From assembly GCA_046566145.1 (NCBI GenBank), contig JBKHXF010000003.1, positions 96,239 to 160,238 of the forward strand: 64,000 nucleotides of DNA. Reading direction: 5' to 3'. The notes beneath the pieces were generated by a model that saw only the letters and a list, made by a program, of their open reading frames with translations, did not search any database and had not been told where the DNA came from. Below, one piece after another: positions 23,772-37,888 of the stretch; position 1 is the stretch's first letter, and the number at the start of each line of letters is the position of its first letter. This DNA is from JBKHXF01 sp046566145 (lineage in GTDB: Bacteria > Actinomycetota > Nitriliruptoria > Nitriliruptorales > Nitriliruptoraceae). Both the position numbers and the translations under genes were made by a program.

Positions 23772-26700
23772 GTGCTGCACGTCCACCGCGCCGACCGCGC
23801 CGACGCGCTCGTCCGCGAGCTCGCCGGGGTCCTGGCCGTCCCGCCGGCCGACCCGTTCGCCCGCGAGCTCGTGGCCGTGCACTCCCGTGGGTTCGAGCGC
23901 TGGCTCGCCCAGCAGCTCGCGCTCCGCCTCGGGGCCGGCGCCGACCGGCACGACGGGGTGTGCGCCAACGTCGAGTTCCCCTTCCCGGGGCGCATCGTCG
24001 CGACCACCATGGAGGCAGCGGGTCAACTCCCTCCCAGGGGAGCCGACGGCCGCTCCCGCGACCCGTGGGAGCCCACGAGGCTGACGTGGGCGGTCCTCGA
24101 GGAGCTCGACCGGTCACCGGGGGCGTACGGGACTCTCAGCGCACACCTGGCAGCTGGCGGCACCAGCCCCGCCGCGCGGCGCTACGCCGCCGCCCGGCAC
24201 GTCGCCGACCTCTTCGACCGCTACGGCGTCCACCGCCCCGAGATGCTGCGCAGGTGGGCGCAGGATGACGACGTGGACGCGGCAGGCGACCCCCTCCCGC
24301 GTGCGCTGGACTGGCAGCCCGGGCTGTGGCGGAGGCTCGCCTCGCAGCTCGGCGTTCCCGGACCCGCAGCCCGACTCGGCGCCACCCTCACCTGGCTGCG
24401 GTCGGGCTCGGGCCTGGTCGGCGACCTCCCGCAGCGGTTCAGCCTGTTCGGGCTCACGGCCCTGCCGGCGAGCTACGTCGAGGTGCTGACCGCGTTGGCC
24501 GATCGGCACGACGTCCACCTGTTCCTCCTCCACCCCTCCCCGGGGTTGTGGGACCGGTGCGCTCCGGTCCTCGCCGAGGTGACGCAGGACCGCCCACGCC
24601 GCCGCGACGACCCGACCCGTCTCCTGGCCGAGCACCCGCTGCTGCGGACATGGGGCCGCGACACCCGGGAGATGCAGGTGCTGGTCCACGCCGCCGGCGC
24701 CGGCGCGCACGCCGCGCTCGCGTCGTCCGCCGGCGACCTCGATGCGTCCCACACGGGCACGACCCTGCTCGCGCGTCTCCAGGCGGACGTCCGTGCCGAC
24801 CGGGCTCCGAGCGGCGCGCCCACCGGGGACGACGAGGAGACGCGACCACAGCTCTCCCCCGACGACCGGTCGGTGCAGGTCCACTCCTGCCATGGGCGGA
24901 CGCGACAGGTCCAGGTGCTCCGCGACGCGATCCTGCACCTGCTCGCCGAGGACCCATCGCTGGAGCCCCGCGACATCGTCGTCATGTGCCCGGACATCGA
25001 GGAGTTCGCACCCCTGATCGAGTCCGTGTTCGGCATCAGCGACGTCCCCGTCGCCTCCGCCCCGGACGACGGGACGACGGCGCGCGACGACGGGCGACCG
25101 CCGCCGTTGCGCGTCCGGCTCGCCGACCGCTCACTGCGCGCCGCGAACCCGGTGCTGGAGGTGACAGCGCGGCTGCTCGAGCTCGCCGACGCGCGTCTCA
25201 CCGCCTCCGAGGTCCTCGACCTCGCGGCCCGGGGACCCGTCCGTCGGCGGTTCCGCTTCGATGACGACGACCTCGAGACGCTCGGCACCTGGGTATCCGG
25301 CCTCGGCGTGCGCTGGGGCCTCGACGCGGCCCACCGGGAACCCTTCGGCGTCGGGGACGTGGAGCTCGGGACCTGGGAGCACGGACTGCGTCGTCTCGCA
25401 GTCGGGCTCGCCGTCGCCGACCGCGACCTCAGGCTGGTGGCGGGCGTCGCGCCGTTCGACGACGTCGAGGGGAAGCAGGCCGACCTGGCGGGACGCCTCG
25501 CCGAGTTCGTCTCGCGGCTCCGAGTCGCCGTCGCTTCCCTCGACGTGACGCAGGACGCCGGCGCCTGGCGGGACGCCATCGCGACCGCCGTCGACCTCCT
25601 CGCCGACCCGGGCGAGGACACCTGGCAGCGGGCCGCCCTCGGCTCCGTGCTCGAGGACCTGGTCGCGGAGGCCTCGACCCCCACGGGTGAGCCCCGTCCG
25701 GTCGGGATCAGCCTCCCGGAACTCCGCTCGCTGCTCCTCGACCGGCTGCGAGGACGTCCGTCCCGGGCGAACCAGCGCACGGGCGACCTGACCGTCTGCA
25801 CGCTCGTCCCGATGCGGTCCGTGCCGCACCGTGTCGTGTGCCTCCTCGGCATGGACGACGACGCCTTCCCCCGGCGGACGACGCCAGACGGCGACGACCT
25901 GCTCGAGCAGGACCCGCGGGTCGGGGACCGGGACGTGCGCACGGAGGACCGGCAGCTCCTGCTCGACGCCGTGCTGGCCGCGACGGACCACCTCGTCATC
26001 CTGTTCACCGGCAACGACGAGCGGACGAACGCGCCCGAGCCGCCAGCGGTCCCCATCGGCGAGCTGCTGGACGTGCTCGACCGCACCGCCAGGGCACCCG
26101 ACGGCGGTGCCGCCCGGACGCACGTCGTCACCACCCATCCGCTGCAGCCTTTCGACTCCCGCAACTTCACGATCGGAGGGCTCCACCCCTCGCGTCCGTG
26201 GTCGTTCGACGTGGACGATCTCGGCGGCGCGCGTGCACGTGCCCGCGGCGGCGGGGCCGGACGGTACGCGCCGATCCTCGAGCCGTTGCTGCCCCTCGCG
26301 CTGACCTCGCTGGAGATCGACGAGCTGGTCGCGGCGTGGGTCGACCCAGCGACGGCGTTCCTGCGCCGGCGGCTCGGCGCACGGCTGTCCCGCTCCGACG
26401 ACCCCGTCGAGGATGCCCTCCCGTTGTTCGTGCCGGGCCTGGTCGGCTTCGCGATCGGCGACCGCGTGCTCGCGGCGGCCATGACCGGTGGGGACATCGA
26501 TCGTGCCCTCGATCTCGAGCTCGCACGGGGCACGACCCCGCCCGGTGCGATCGGCCGAGCGGCGCTGGCGGAGGTCCGCGGCCCCGTCGAGGCGCTGCTC
26601 GCGAAACGCGCACAGCACGTCCCCGCGGTGCCGGAGACCGGCATCGACCTGGATCTCTCGGTGCGACCGGACGGCGACGGCGCACCGGTGCGACTCACGG

Positions 26701-27253
26701 GGCGGGTCAGTGGCGTGCACGACACGACCATCGCCTGGATGACGTACGCCGGGATGAAGCACGCCCACCGGCTCGGTGCGTGGCTGCGCCTGTGCGCCGT
26801 CGCCGCACAGCACCCGAACCGCGACTGGAGAGCCGTCGTCATCGCCAAGTCGAAGCGCAACGACCCCACGGAGGTCTGGGTGCTCGACGCGCCCTCGGAC
26901 CCGGTCGCGGAGCTCGCCTGGTTCGTCGCGCGGGCCCTCGACGGCCTGCGCTGGCCGCTCCCATTCGCACCCGCGACCTCGGCTGCCTGGGCCAAGGCGC
27001 TGCCGGACCTCGGCGAGGCGACCGTCGCGGCCACCAAGAAGTGGGGCCCCGATCCCTTCGGCTACCCAGAGGGCGACAGCGACGCGAACGCCGTCCTGTA
27101 CGGCGTCGGATGCGAGCTCGCGGTACTGCTCGAGGCGCCGGACCTCGACGACCGTCGCGACGGCTGCCCGGCCAGCGACGCACCCCACCGCTTCGGGCGC
27201 ATCGCGGAGCGCGCGTACGCCACGCTCGACACGCACGCCGTGGAGGTGCGGCG

Positions 27254-27257
<4 letters not shown>
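23772..27257 (+). CDS. recC: RecC: exodeoxyribonuclease V gamma subunit
   Basis: A 1161-residue subunit of the RecBCD helicase-nuclease, which processes double-strand breaks. RecC is an inactive helicase-like protein that recognises Chi and splits the strands. Family signs are the N-terminal LHVHRADRADALVREL, SRGFERWLAQQLALRLG, the ANVEFPFPGRI segment, QVHSCHGRTRQVQVLRDAIL, PRDIVVMCPDIEEFAPLIE and ATRRLLG-like LGMDDDAFPR. Length fits other RecC proteins. The GTG at 23772 has a G-rich ribosome site; its stop overlaps recB by 4 bases, opening a three-gene operon. CGCCGGCG octamers are several-fold rarer here than in flanking genes. Confidence 0.92.
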
Positions 27258-30747
<3,490 letters not shown>

Positions 30748-30751
<4 letters not shown>

Positions 30752-32814
30752 GCGACCCGACGCAGATCAGCCTCTTCGACGGTCCTCCCCCCTCCGGGGA
30801 GGCGGCCCCGGGGGCCGCCGGGCGGGCGACCCGGCCGCCCGCCCCCGCAACCGATCCCCTGGCCGGGGACCGCGTCGCCGAGCCGCCGCCCGCGCTCGCC
30901 CCGTTCTGCGAGGCCGGCGTGCTCGCGCCGGCGGACGTCCACGCCGCCGTCGCGCTCAGCCGGGTCCACGGCCTCGACCCCTCCGCGGCGCTGCCCTCGA
31001 CCCCGGACGCGCTGGTGCTGCTCGGCCTCGCGTTCGCGGTCCGAGGCCCGAGGCTCGACCACGTCTGCCTCGACCTCGACCACGTCCGCGAGACGGTCGT
31101 GCTCGAGGACGCCGGTGACCTCGACGCGCTGCCGTGGCCCGACCCCGACGCCTGGCACGAGGCGCTGGCCGCGTCCCCCGTCGCCACGGTCGTCGACGTC
31201 GACGACCCCGACCCCGACGTGCCGGTCGGGCCGGACCTCACCCCGCTCGTGGTCGCCGGACGCCGGGTCTACCTCGACCGCTACTGGCGCTACGAGCGCA
31301 GCATCGCCAGCCTGCTCGGGCTGCGAGCCTCCGCCGGCGGGGACGTCGCGCCGGCGGCCGTCCGCGACCGCCTCGACCGCATCCTGCCGCCCCGCCCCGA
31401 CGGGGGCTCCGACCGGCAGCGCCTCGCAGCGGCGACCGCCGCCCTGCGTCGGCTCACGGTCCTCGCCGGTGGCCCCGGCACGGGCAAGACCACCACGGTC
31501 GCCCGGCTGCTGGTCCTCCTCGACGAGCTCGCCGAGGCCGAGGGCCTCCCGCTGCCACGCGTCGCGCTGGCGGCGCCGACCGGCAAGGCCGCCGCCCGCA
31601 TGGCCGAGTCGCTGCGCGAGGCCGCCGACGAGGTCGAGACCTCCGACGCCATCCGGGCACGGCTGCGGACCCAGGAGGCGTCGACCATCCACCGCCTCCT
31701 CGGGTACGCCGGCCCGACCCGGTTCCGCCACCACGCCGACGCGCCGCTCCCCCACGACGTCGTGGTGGTCGACGAGACGTCGATGGTCGACGTCGCCGTC
31801 ATGGCCAAGCTGCTCGCCGCCGTGCGCCCCGAGGCTCGACTCGTGCTGGTGGGTGACCCCGAGCAGCTGCGGTCGGTCGAGGCGGGCGCGGTGCTCGGCG
31901 ACGTCGTGGGCGACGCGACCGCCGGCGCGGGTCGGACCCCCGCTGCGGCGGCCTCCCTCGCGGCCGCCACCGGCCACGACGACCTCGGTGTCGACCCGTC
32001 CGCCCCGCCGATCGCGGACGGCATCGTCGTCCTCGACCGGGTGCACCGCTTCGACCGGGACTCCGCGATCGCCGACCTCGCCGCCGCCGTGCAGCGCGGC
32101 GACGCCGCCGGCGCGGTCGAGGTGCTGCGCGCCGCCGCCCCGGACGAGGTCCGGTGGGTGGAGCGACCACCCGGCGCCCAGCACGACACCGACGACGCGC
32201 TCACGGACGTCGCCGCGGTGCTGCGCGCCACCGGCGCGGTCGTGCTCGACGCGGCACGTGCCGGGGACGCCGCCGCCGCCCTCGACGCGCTCGACGACGT
32301 CCGGGTGCTGTGCGCGCACCGACGAGGCCCCTTCGGCGTCGCGACGTGGACACCGCGGGTCGCCGGCTGGATCGGCCTGCCGCTCGGCGGGCGGGACCAC
32401 CCGGTCGGCCGGCCCCTGCTCGTGACCCGCAACGACCCGCACCTCGGGCTGCACAACGGCGACGTCGGCGTCGTGGTCGCGACCCCCGGCGGTGGCCGCG
32501 CGGTGGCCTTCCCCGGCGCGTCCCGCCAGGAGGTGCGGCGGATCCCACCGTCCCGGTTGACCGACCTCGAGGTCGTCCACGCGATGACGGTGCACAAGGC
32601 CCAGGGGTCGCAGTTCACCCACACGGTGGTCGTCCTCCCCGACGTGTCGTCGCCGCTGCTCACCCGTGAGCTGCTCTACACCGCGGTGACGCGCGGCCGC
32701 CGGCGCGTGACGCTGGTCGCGTCGGAGGACGCCGTGGTCCGTGCGGTCGAGCGGCGGCTGCAGCGCGCCTCCGGGCTCCGCGAGGCGCTCTGGCGGGACG
32801 GGCCGGGCGCCTGA
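30748..32814 (+). CDS. recD: RecD: exodeoxyribonuclease V alpha subunit (5'-3' helicase)
   Basis: A 688-residue SF1B helicase completing RecBCD. Motifs: Walker A VLAGGPGTGKTTT (about 236-248), AAPTGKAAARMAESL, motif II VVVDETSMVDV (about 340), VLVGDPEQLRSVEAG, the DRVHRFDRDSAI segment and the C-terminal AMTVHKAQGSQFTHT and LLYTAVTRGRR. Unusually, the N-terminus reads SDPTQISLFDGP, a match to the beta-clamp-binding pattern QLxLF (residues 6-10), followed by a Pro/Ala-rich linker. The start GTG overlaps the recB stop. The next gene converges with one base between stops. Confidence 0.95.
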
Positions 32815-32815
32815 C

Positions 32816-33462
32816 TCAGGCGGCGAGCGGCAGCAGCGTCGTCGCCACCATCGTGTAGTGGGCGACGACGGCGGCGATGACGAACAGGTGCCAGATCTCG
32901 TGGTACCCGAACACGAGCGGGTCCGGGTCGGGCCGTCGCAGTCCCACGACGATCGCGCCGACCGTGTAGAAGGCGCCGCCGACCAGCAGCAGCACCACCG
33001 CGTCCACGCCGGCGGTCGACCACAGCCCCGGCAGCAGCAGCATCGTCGCCCACCCCATGGTCAGGTAGACGCCGTTGGAGAACCCCTTCGGCGGCGCGAA
33101 CGGCAGCCACTCCAGCACGATCCCGACGGCGGCGGCCCCCCACAGGCCCCACAGCAGCGCCGTCCGGTGCCAGCCGCTGAGCCCGAGCAGCGCCAGCGGG
33201 GTCGCCGTGCCACCGAACGCCAGGTAGATGGCCGTGTGGTCGAGCCGGAACAGCAGCTCGGTGGTGTGCTCCGGCCAGGGGGCCGCAGGTGCACGACGGC
33301 CGACACCGCGAACATGGTCGTCATCGACAGCGCGTAGACGAGCGCCGCGACGCGGGGCGTCCCCGCCGGCGCCAGCCACGCGAGCCAGGCGGCGGCCGGC
33401 ACGGACAGCACCGCCGCGACGCGGTGGCTGACCCCGCGCCAACGGGGGCGGGGCAGCGTCAT
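32816..33462 (-). pseudogene. Hemolysin III / PaqR-like membrane protein, broken by a frameshift
   Basis: Two reading frames together encode one PaqR-type seven-helix membrane protein. The N-terminal part starts at ATG 33462 (MTLPRPRWRGVSHRVAAVLS) and runs to AVVHLRPP; the rest resumes in another frame at PWPEHTTELLFRLDHTAIYLA and continues through FGYHEIWHLFVIAAVVAHY, which holds the family histidines. The switch falls at a run of five G on the plus strand (33278-33282): six would restore one frame of about 216 codons. Either a genuine frameshift mutation, a phase-variable tract or a sequencing error. An in-frame ATG at 33513 is an alternative start. Confidence 0.75.
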
Positions 33463-33564
33463 TGCTCGCTCGGTGCTGAGCGAGCGCTCGAGGCGAGGCG
33501 GTCGTCCGGTCATCACGGGTCCGGAAGGTAGTCCCCAGCCCCGTCGACCGGCAGGCCCGCGGGT

Positions 33565-33576
33565 TAGGGTCCGTCC
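33565..33576 (+). promoter_or_regulatory. -10 box 6 bases before an MFS gene (leaderless mRNA)
   Basis: TAGGGT at 33565-33570 ends 6 bases before ATG 33577, with no ribosome site, implying transcription from the start codon. Confidence 0.5.
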
Positions 33577-34893
33577 ATGTCCGCCTCGCCCTCCCGCCGC
33601 CTCTACGCGCTCCTGGTCGACGACCCGGACCGGGCGGCAAGCGACCCGGAGCTCGACGAGCGCACCGCGGAGGCCGTGCCCCGCAACGCCGCACGGATGG
33701 TCACGTCGCTGTTGCTCACCAAGGCCGGCGACCGGATCGTCGACCCGAAGACGGTACTGACCTGGCTCCTGTCGGCGCTGGGCGCCCCGGCCGCGACCAT
33801 CGGGCTCCTCGTGCCGATCCGGGAGTCTGGGTCGATGCTGCCCCAGGCGGCCCTCGTCCCGCTGGTGCGTCGCACCCGCCGGCGGTCCCACATCTGGGTG
33901 GCCGGCGCCGTCGGCCAGCTCGTCGCGATCCTGTTGATGATCGTCGCCGCGGCCACCACCCGGGGGACGCTCGCCGGGGTCACCGTGCTCGGGGCCCTCG
34001 CCCTGTTCGCCCTCGCCCGCTCGCTCGCGTCCATCGCGTCCAAGGACGTCCTGGGCCGGACCGTGCCCAAGGGGCAGCGCGGACGCATCACCGGGTGGGC
34101 CGCCACCGGGTCCGGGCTCGTCGCCATCACCATCGGACTGGCCATCCGGGCGCTCGGTGCCAGCGGCGACCCGGGCGAGGACGTCCCGGTCGGCGGGTTC
34201 CTGCTGCTGCTGGGCGGGGCCGCCGTCGCGTGGGCGGTCGCGGCCGCGGTGTTCTCCCGCGTGGAGGACCCACCGGCCGAGCCGGACGACGACGCCGACA
34301 CGTCCAGCACCCGCGAGGCGCTGCGGCTGCTGCGGACCGACGCGCCGTTCCGGCGCTTCGTGCTCGCCCGCACCCTGCTGCTCGTCTCGGCCCTGACCCC
34401 GCCGTTCGTGGTGACGATCGCCACCGAGCGGGGCGGGCTCGCGTTCGGCGCGCTCGGCCCGTTCGTCGTCGCCGCCGGCGTCGCGTCGCTCGTCGGCGGG
34501 CGCGTCTGGGGTGGGCTCGCCGACCGCTCGTCGCGCCGGGTCATGGTCGTCGCCTGCGCCGCGGCCTCGATCATCGTGGTCGCGTACGTCGCGCTCCTCC
34601 GGGTCGAGTCGCTCGCGGGGTCGGTGTGGTTCCACCCTGCCGTCTACCTGCTGCTCGCCGTCGTCCACACCGGCGCCCGCGTCGGGCGCAAGACCTACGT
34701 CGTCGACCTCGCCGAGGGAGACCGGCGCACCTCCTACGTCGCGGTGTCCAACACCGCCATGGGCGTGCTGCTGCTCGTCGTGGGCGGCGTCACCGCCGGG
34801 CTCGGCACGCTCGGTCCGGAGGTCGCGCTGCTCGCCCTGGCGGCGATCGGCGCCGCCGGCGTCCCGACCGCGCGCACCCTCCCCGACGTCTGA
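33577..34893 (+). CDS. MFS transporter
   Basis: A 438-residue membrane protein of the major facilitator superfamily. After a 45-residue soluble N-terminus (LYALLVDDPDRAASDPELDE) there are about 11-12 helices. Loop signatures are partial: SKDVLGRTVPKGQRGRITG in the first half and WGGLADRSSRRVMVVAC, the clearest A-motif, in the second. The ESGSMLPQAALVPL segment near residue 85 resembles a class of actinobacterial MFS proteins without known substrate. A TAGGGT box immediately precedes ATG 33577. Divergent from the frameshifted hemolysin III gene and convergent with the methyltransferase. Confidence 0.8.
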   Translation: MSASPSRRLYALLVDDPDRAASDPELDERTAEAVPRNAARMVTSLLLTKAGDRIVDPKTVLTWLLSALGAPAATIGLLVPIRESGSMLPQAALVPLVRRTRRRSHIWVAGAVGQLVAILLMIVAAATTRGTLAGVTVLGALALFALARSLASIASKDVLGRTVPKGQRGRITGWAATGSGLVAITIGLAIRALGASGDPGEDVPVGGFLLLLGGAAVAWAVAAAVFSRVEDPPAEPDDDADTSSTREALRLLRTDAPFRRFVLARTLLLVSALTPPFVVTIATERGGLAFGALGPFVVAAGVASLVGGRVWGGLADRSSRRVMVVACAAASIIVVAYVALLRVESLAGSVWFHPAVYLLLAVVHTGARVGRKTYVVDLAEGDRRTSYVAVSNTAMGVLLLVVGGVTAGLGTLGPEVALLALAAIGAAGVPTARTLPDV

Positions 34894-34909
34894 CCCGACC
34901 CTCGCCGGG

Positions 34910-35737
34910 TCAGCGTCCCGCGAGCAGCGCGAACGCGATCGCGCCGGCGACGGAGACGTTGAGGGAGTCGACCCCGCCGGCCATCGGGATGGCGGCACGC
35001 ACGTCGGCGGCGGCCAGCGTCTCGTCGGACAGCCCTGGCCCCTCGGCCCCGAGCAGCAGGGCGACGCGGGCATCCGGCGCGAGCGAGCCGGAGACGCCAC
35101 GCAGGTCGACCGCGCCGGCGGCCGGCGTGAGCGCCACGGTGGTCCAGCCGGACGCCGACAGCCTCGGGACCACCTCCTCCATGGGCCCGCACGTCGCCCA
35201 CGGCACGTGCAGGACGTGCCCCATCGAGACACGCACGCAGCGCCGGTACAGCGGGTCGGCGGAGCGCGGTCCGACGAGCACGCCGGCGACCCCGAGTCCC
35301 CGGGCCGAGCGGAACAGGCTGCCCATGTTCTCGTGGTCGTTCATCTCCTCCAGCACGGCCACCACCGTCGGACCCGCCGAGCCGCCGGCGGCGAGCACGT
35401 CGTCCACGGTGCGTGGCGCGACCCGGTGCCCGCACCCGACCGCACCCTGCGCCATGCGGAACCGCACGATCGCCTCGAGCACGTCCCGCTCGCCGACGAA
35501 CACCGGCGCGTCGAGCCGGGCCAGCGCCGACGCGAGCTCCTCGGCGCGCTGCGGGGTGAGCAGCAGCGACTTCACCGGGTAGGGCGACGCCAGCAGCTCG
35601 GCGACGACGTTGGGACCCTCCGCGATGAACACGCCCCGCTCGTTCTCGTAGCGCTTGCGGAGCTCGGTGTCCTTCAGCGCCGTGTAGTCCACGACGCGCG
35701 GGTCGTCGGGGTCCGTGACGGTGAGGAGCTCGGCCAT
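34910..35737 (-). CDS. TrmH/SpoU-family RNA 2'-O-methyltransferase
   Basis: A 275-residue SPOUT methyltransferase that uses S-adenosylmethionine to methylate ribose 2'-OH in rRNA or tRNA. An N-terminal substrate-binding domain (TALKDTELRKRYENERGVFIAEGPNVV) is followed by the knotted catalytic domain with motif 1 (NDHENMGSLFRSARGLGV), motif 2 (VALLLGAEGPGLSDETL) and motif 3 (IPMAGGVDSLNVSVAGAIA). These are complete. ATG 35737 gives the normal N-terminus. Divergent from the dehydrogenase gene (107 bp). Target nucleotide cannot be assigned. Confidence 0.92.
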   Translation of the reverse strand: MAELLTVTDPDDPRVVDYTALKDTELRKRYENERGVFIAEGPNVVAELLASPYPVKSLLLTPQRAEELASALARLDAPVFVGERDVLEAIVRFRMAQGAVGCGHRVAPRTVDDVLAAGGSAGPTVVAVLEEMNDHENMGSLFRSARGLGVAGVLVGPRSADPLYRRCVRVSMGHVLHVPWATCGPMEEVVPRLSASGWTTVALTPAAGAVDLRGVSGSLAPDARVALLLGAEGPGLSDETLAAADVRAAIPMAGGVDSLNVSVAGAIAFALLAGR

Positions 35738-35844
35738 GCCGGCGAGGACACCACCTCGGCGGGCACGACGCCAACCCGGACCCGGTCGGTCACACTCCCG
35801 GGACCGCACCGCCGCGCCGACCGACCCGCCGCAGGAGCCCGCAC

Positions 35845-36900
35845 GTGGACGCCCTCACCCTCGACGGCCCCGGGGTCGTGACGTTCCGGACCGACGTGCC
35901 GGACCCGGTGGTGCAGGGCCCCGGCGACGCGGTGGTCGCCGTGACCGCGGCGGGCCTGTGCGGCTCCGACCTGCACCCCTACGAGGGCCGCGAGGCGTCC
36001 CGCCCCGGGGTCGTGCCTGGTCACGAGGCGGTGGGCGAGGTCGTCGCGACGGGCGACGGGGTCACGAGCGTGCGGGTGGGCGACCGGGTCGTCGTCCCGT
36101 TCACGACGTCGTGCGGGACCTGCCGGGCGTGCGTCCGGGGCGTGACCGCCCGATGCCGACGGAGCCTGCTGCTCGGTTGGGGCTCGCCCGACGACGCGAG
36201 CCGCGTCGTGCACGGGACCCAGGCGGGGCTGGTCCGGGTGCCCGACGCCGACGGGACCCTCGTGCCGCTGACCGCGACGGTGGACGACCGCCTCGGGGTG
36301 CTCCTGGCCGACAACCTCCCGACGGGCGCGGAGGCCGTCGAGCGGGCCCGGGTCACCGCCGGCGACGTGCTGGTCGTGGTCGGGTGCGGCGCCGTCGGCC
36401 TGTGCGCCGTCGCGATGGCCCGCGCCGGCGGCGTCCGCACGGTCGTCGCGGTCGACCCGGTCCCCGGCCGGCGCGAGCGCGCGGCGTCCCTCGGCGCCCT
36501 CCCCGCCGCCCCGGACGACGCGCCGGCGGTCGTGGCGGACGCCAGCGACGGCGAGGGTGCCGCGGGCGCCGTCGAGGCGGCCGGGCCCCCTCCGGCGGCG
36601 CGGCTCGCCGCGTCGCTGCTGCGGCCGGGTGGGGTCCTGTCGACCATCGCCGTGCAGACCTCGGACCGCTTCCCGCTCACGCCGGTCGACGCCTACGACG
36701 GCAACCTCACCCTCGCGTACGGGCGCGCCTCGGCCCGGGCCCGGATCCCGGGGCTGCTCGACGACCTCGCCGCGGGCCGGCTGACGCTCGACGTCGACCT
36801 GCTCGTGACCCACGACGTCTCGCTGTCGGAGGGGCCGGCGCTGTACCGCCGCAGCGCCGAGCGGGAACCGGGCCTCGTCAAGGCCGTCCTGCGACCGTGA
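35845..36900 (+). CDS. Zinc-dependent alcohol dehydrogenase (MDR family)
   Basis: A 351-residue NAD(P)-linked dehydrogenase. Catalytic zinc residues: GLCGSDLHPYEG (Cys) and GHEAVGEVV (His-Glu). The structural zinc site is SCGTCRACVRGVTARCRR, with four correctly spaced cysteines. The Rossmann loop is VVGCGAVGLCAVAMARAG. Length fits. It probably oxidises a polyol, alcohol or formaldehyde adduct; exact substrate unknown. CAGGAG is 7 bases from GTG 35845. Converges with the short LURP-one gene (17 bp). Confidence 0.9.
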   Translation: MDALTLDGPGVVTFRTDVPDPVVQGPGDAVVAVTAAGLCGSDLHPYEGREASRPGVVPGHEAVGEVVATGDGVTSVRVGDRVVVPFTTSCGTCRACVRGVTARCRRSLLLGWGSPDDASRVVHGTQAGLVRVPDADGTLVPLTATVDDRLGVLLADNLPTGAEAVERARVTAGDVLVVVGCGAVGLCAVAMARAGGVRTVVAVDPVPGRRERAASLGALPAAPDDAPAVVADASDGEGAAGAVEAAGPPPAARLAASLLRPGGVLSTIAVQTSDRFPLTPVDAYDGNLTLAYGRASARARIPGLLDDLAAGRLTLDVDLLVTHDVSLSEGPALYRRSAEREPGLVKAVLRP

Positions 36901-36917
36901 CCGGCGCAGGCGGGGTG

Positions 36918-37292
36918 TCAGCCCGCGTCCTTCTGCTTCATCACGAGGTCGACGGCGAGGGCCGACGCGAACCCGAGGGTCCGGACGGGCTCGACCGCCG
37001 CCGGGGTGAAGGTGACGGCGTAGCTGTCGGCGTCCGTGAACGCCTCGGTGAGCAGTCCCCGCCACTGCTTCGTGACCTCGGCGACGTGCTGCCCGCTCCC
37101 GTCGTGCACGGCGAAGTCCCGCGCGCGCCAGTTGCGGGCGAGCACCTCACCCGCCGGCACACCCCCGGCACCGGCGAGCTCGAAGCGGGCCTTGCCGAGC
37201 CGCAGCCGCTTCGTGACGGACCCGACCTCGGTGCCGTCGGCGAGGACGACGTCCACCCGCCAGGTGAACCACGGCTTGTGGAGTGTGCGCAC
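36918..37292 (-). CDS. Short LURP-one/scramblase-related protein, lacking the N-terminal part of the family
   Basis: A 124-residue protein matching the second half of bacterial phospholipid-scramblase-related (LURP-one, tubby-like barrel) proteins: RVDVVLADGTEVGSVTKRL, LARNWRARDFAVHDGSGQ, EVTKQWRGLLTEAFTDADSY and the C-terminal hydrophobic helix FASALAVDLVMKQ. Family members are usually about 190 residues, so roughly 65-75 residues of the first barrel half are missing. No continuation was found in the other frames upstream. It is either a natural short form or a 5'-truncated remnant. The start GTG at 37292 is the only one available. Confidence 0.65.
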   Translation of the reverse strand: MRTLHKPWFTWRVDVVLADGTEVGSVTKRLRLGKARFELAGAGGVPAGEVLARNWRARDFAVHDGSGQHVAEVTKQWRGLLTEAFTDADSYAVTFTPAAVEPVRTLGFASALAVDLVMKQKDAG

Positions 37293-37435
37293 GGGGGCCG
37301 CCTCTCCTCTGAACGCGGCCAGCCGGCCACGCCACGCGGACGGTACTCGGCGTCCCCGTCGTGCCCCACCCGTCCTACCCTCTGGCCCCGGCGCCCCGGG
37401 TCGGGCGCCCTCCGCGACCCCCGCAGGACGCGCCC

Positions 37436-37888
37436 GTGCCCCGCCTCCTCGTCGTCCACCACACCCCCTCGCCGGCCTGCCAGGCGCTGCTCGAGGCGGT
37501 GCTCGCCGGCGCGGGCAGCGACGCGCTCGCCGACGTGGAGGTGGTCACCCGGCCGGCGCTGACCGCCGGCGCGGCCGACGTGCTCGCGGCGGACGGGTTC
37601 CTCCTCGGCACGCCGGCCAACATCGGGTACGTGAGCGGCGCCCTGAAGCACTTCTTCGACCAGGTCTACTACCCGGTGCTCGACGCCGCCCGGGGCCGGC
37701 CGTTCGGGGCGTGGGTCCACGGCAACGACGACACGACCGGCGCCGAGCGGGCCATCGAGACCATCACGACCGGGCTCGGCTGGCGCCGCGTCGCCCCGAC
37801 CCTCTCGATCGTCGGCCCGCCGAGCACCGACGACCTCGCCGCCTGCACCGAGCTCGGCGGGACGCTCGCCGCGACCCTGCTCCCGTGA
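37436..37888 (+). CDS. Flavodoxin-like NADPH-dependent FMN reductase
   Basis: A 150-residue flavodoxin-fold protein. The FMN phosphate loop is LLVVHHTPSPACQALLEAV at the N-terminus; the second FMN loop is LLGTPANIGYVSGALKHFFDQVYY. The third loop contains GAWVHGNDDTTGA. It probably transfers electrons from NAD(P)H to quinones or flavins. AGGA lies 7 bases before GTG 37436 and TACCCT (37375-37380) is a likely -10. Its stop overlaps the MFS gene start by 4 bases, so the two are one operon. Confidence 0.82.
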   Translation: MPRLLVVHHTPSPACQALLEAVLAGAGSDALADVEVVTRPALTAGAADVLAADGFLLGTPANIGYVSGALKHFFDQVYYPVLDAARGRPFGAWVHGNDDTTGAERAIETITTGLGWRRVAPTLSIVGPPSTDDLAACTELGGTLAATLLP

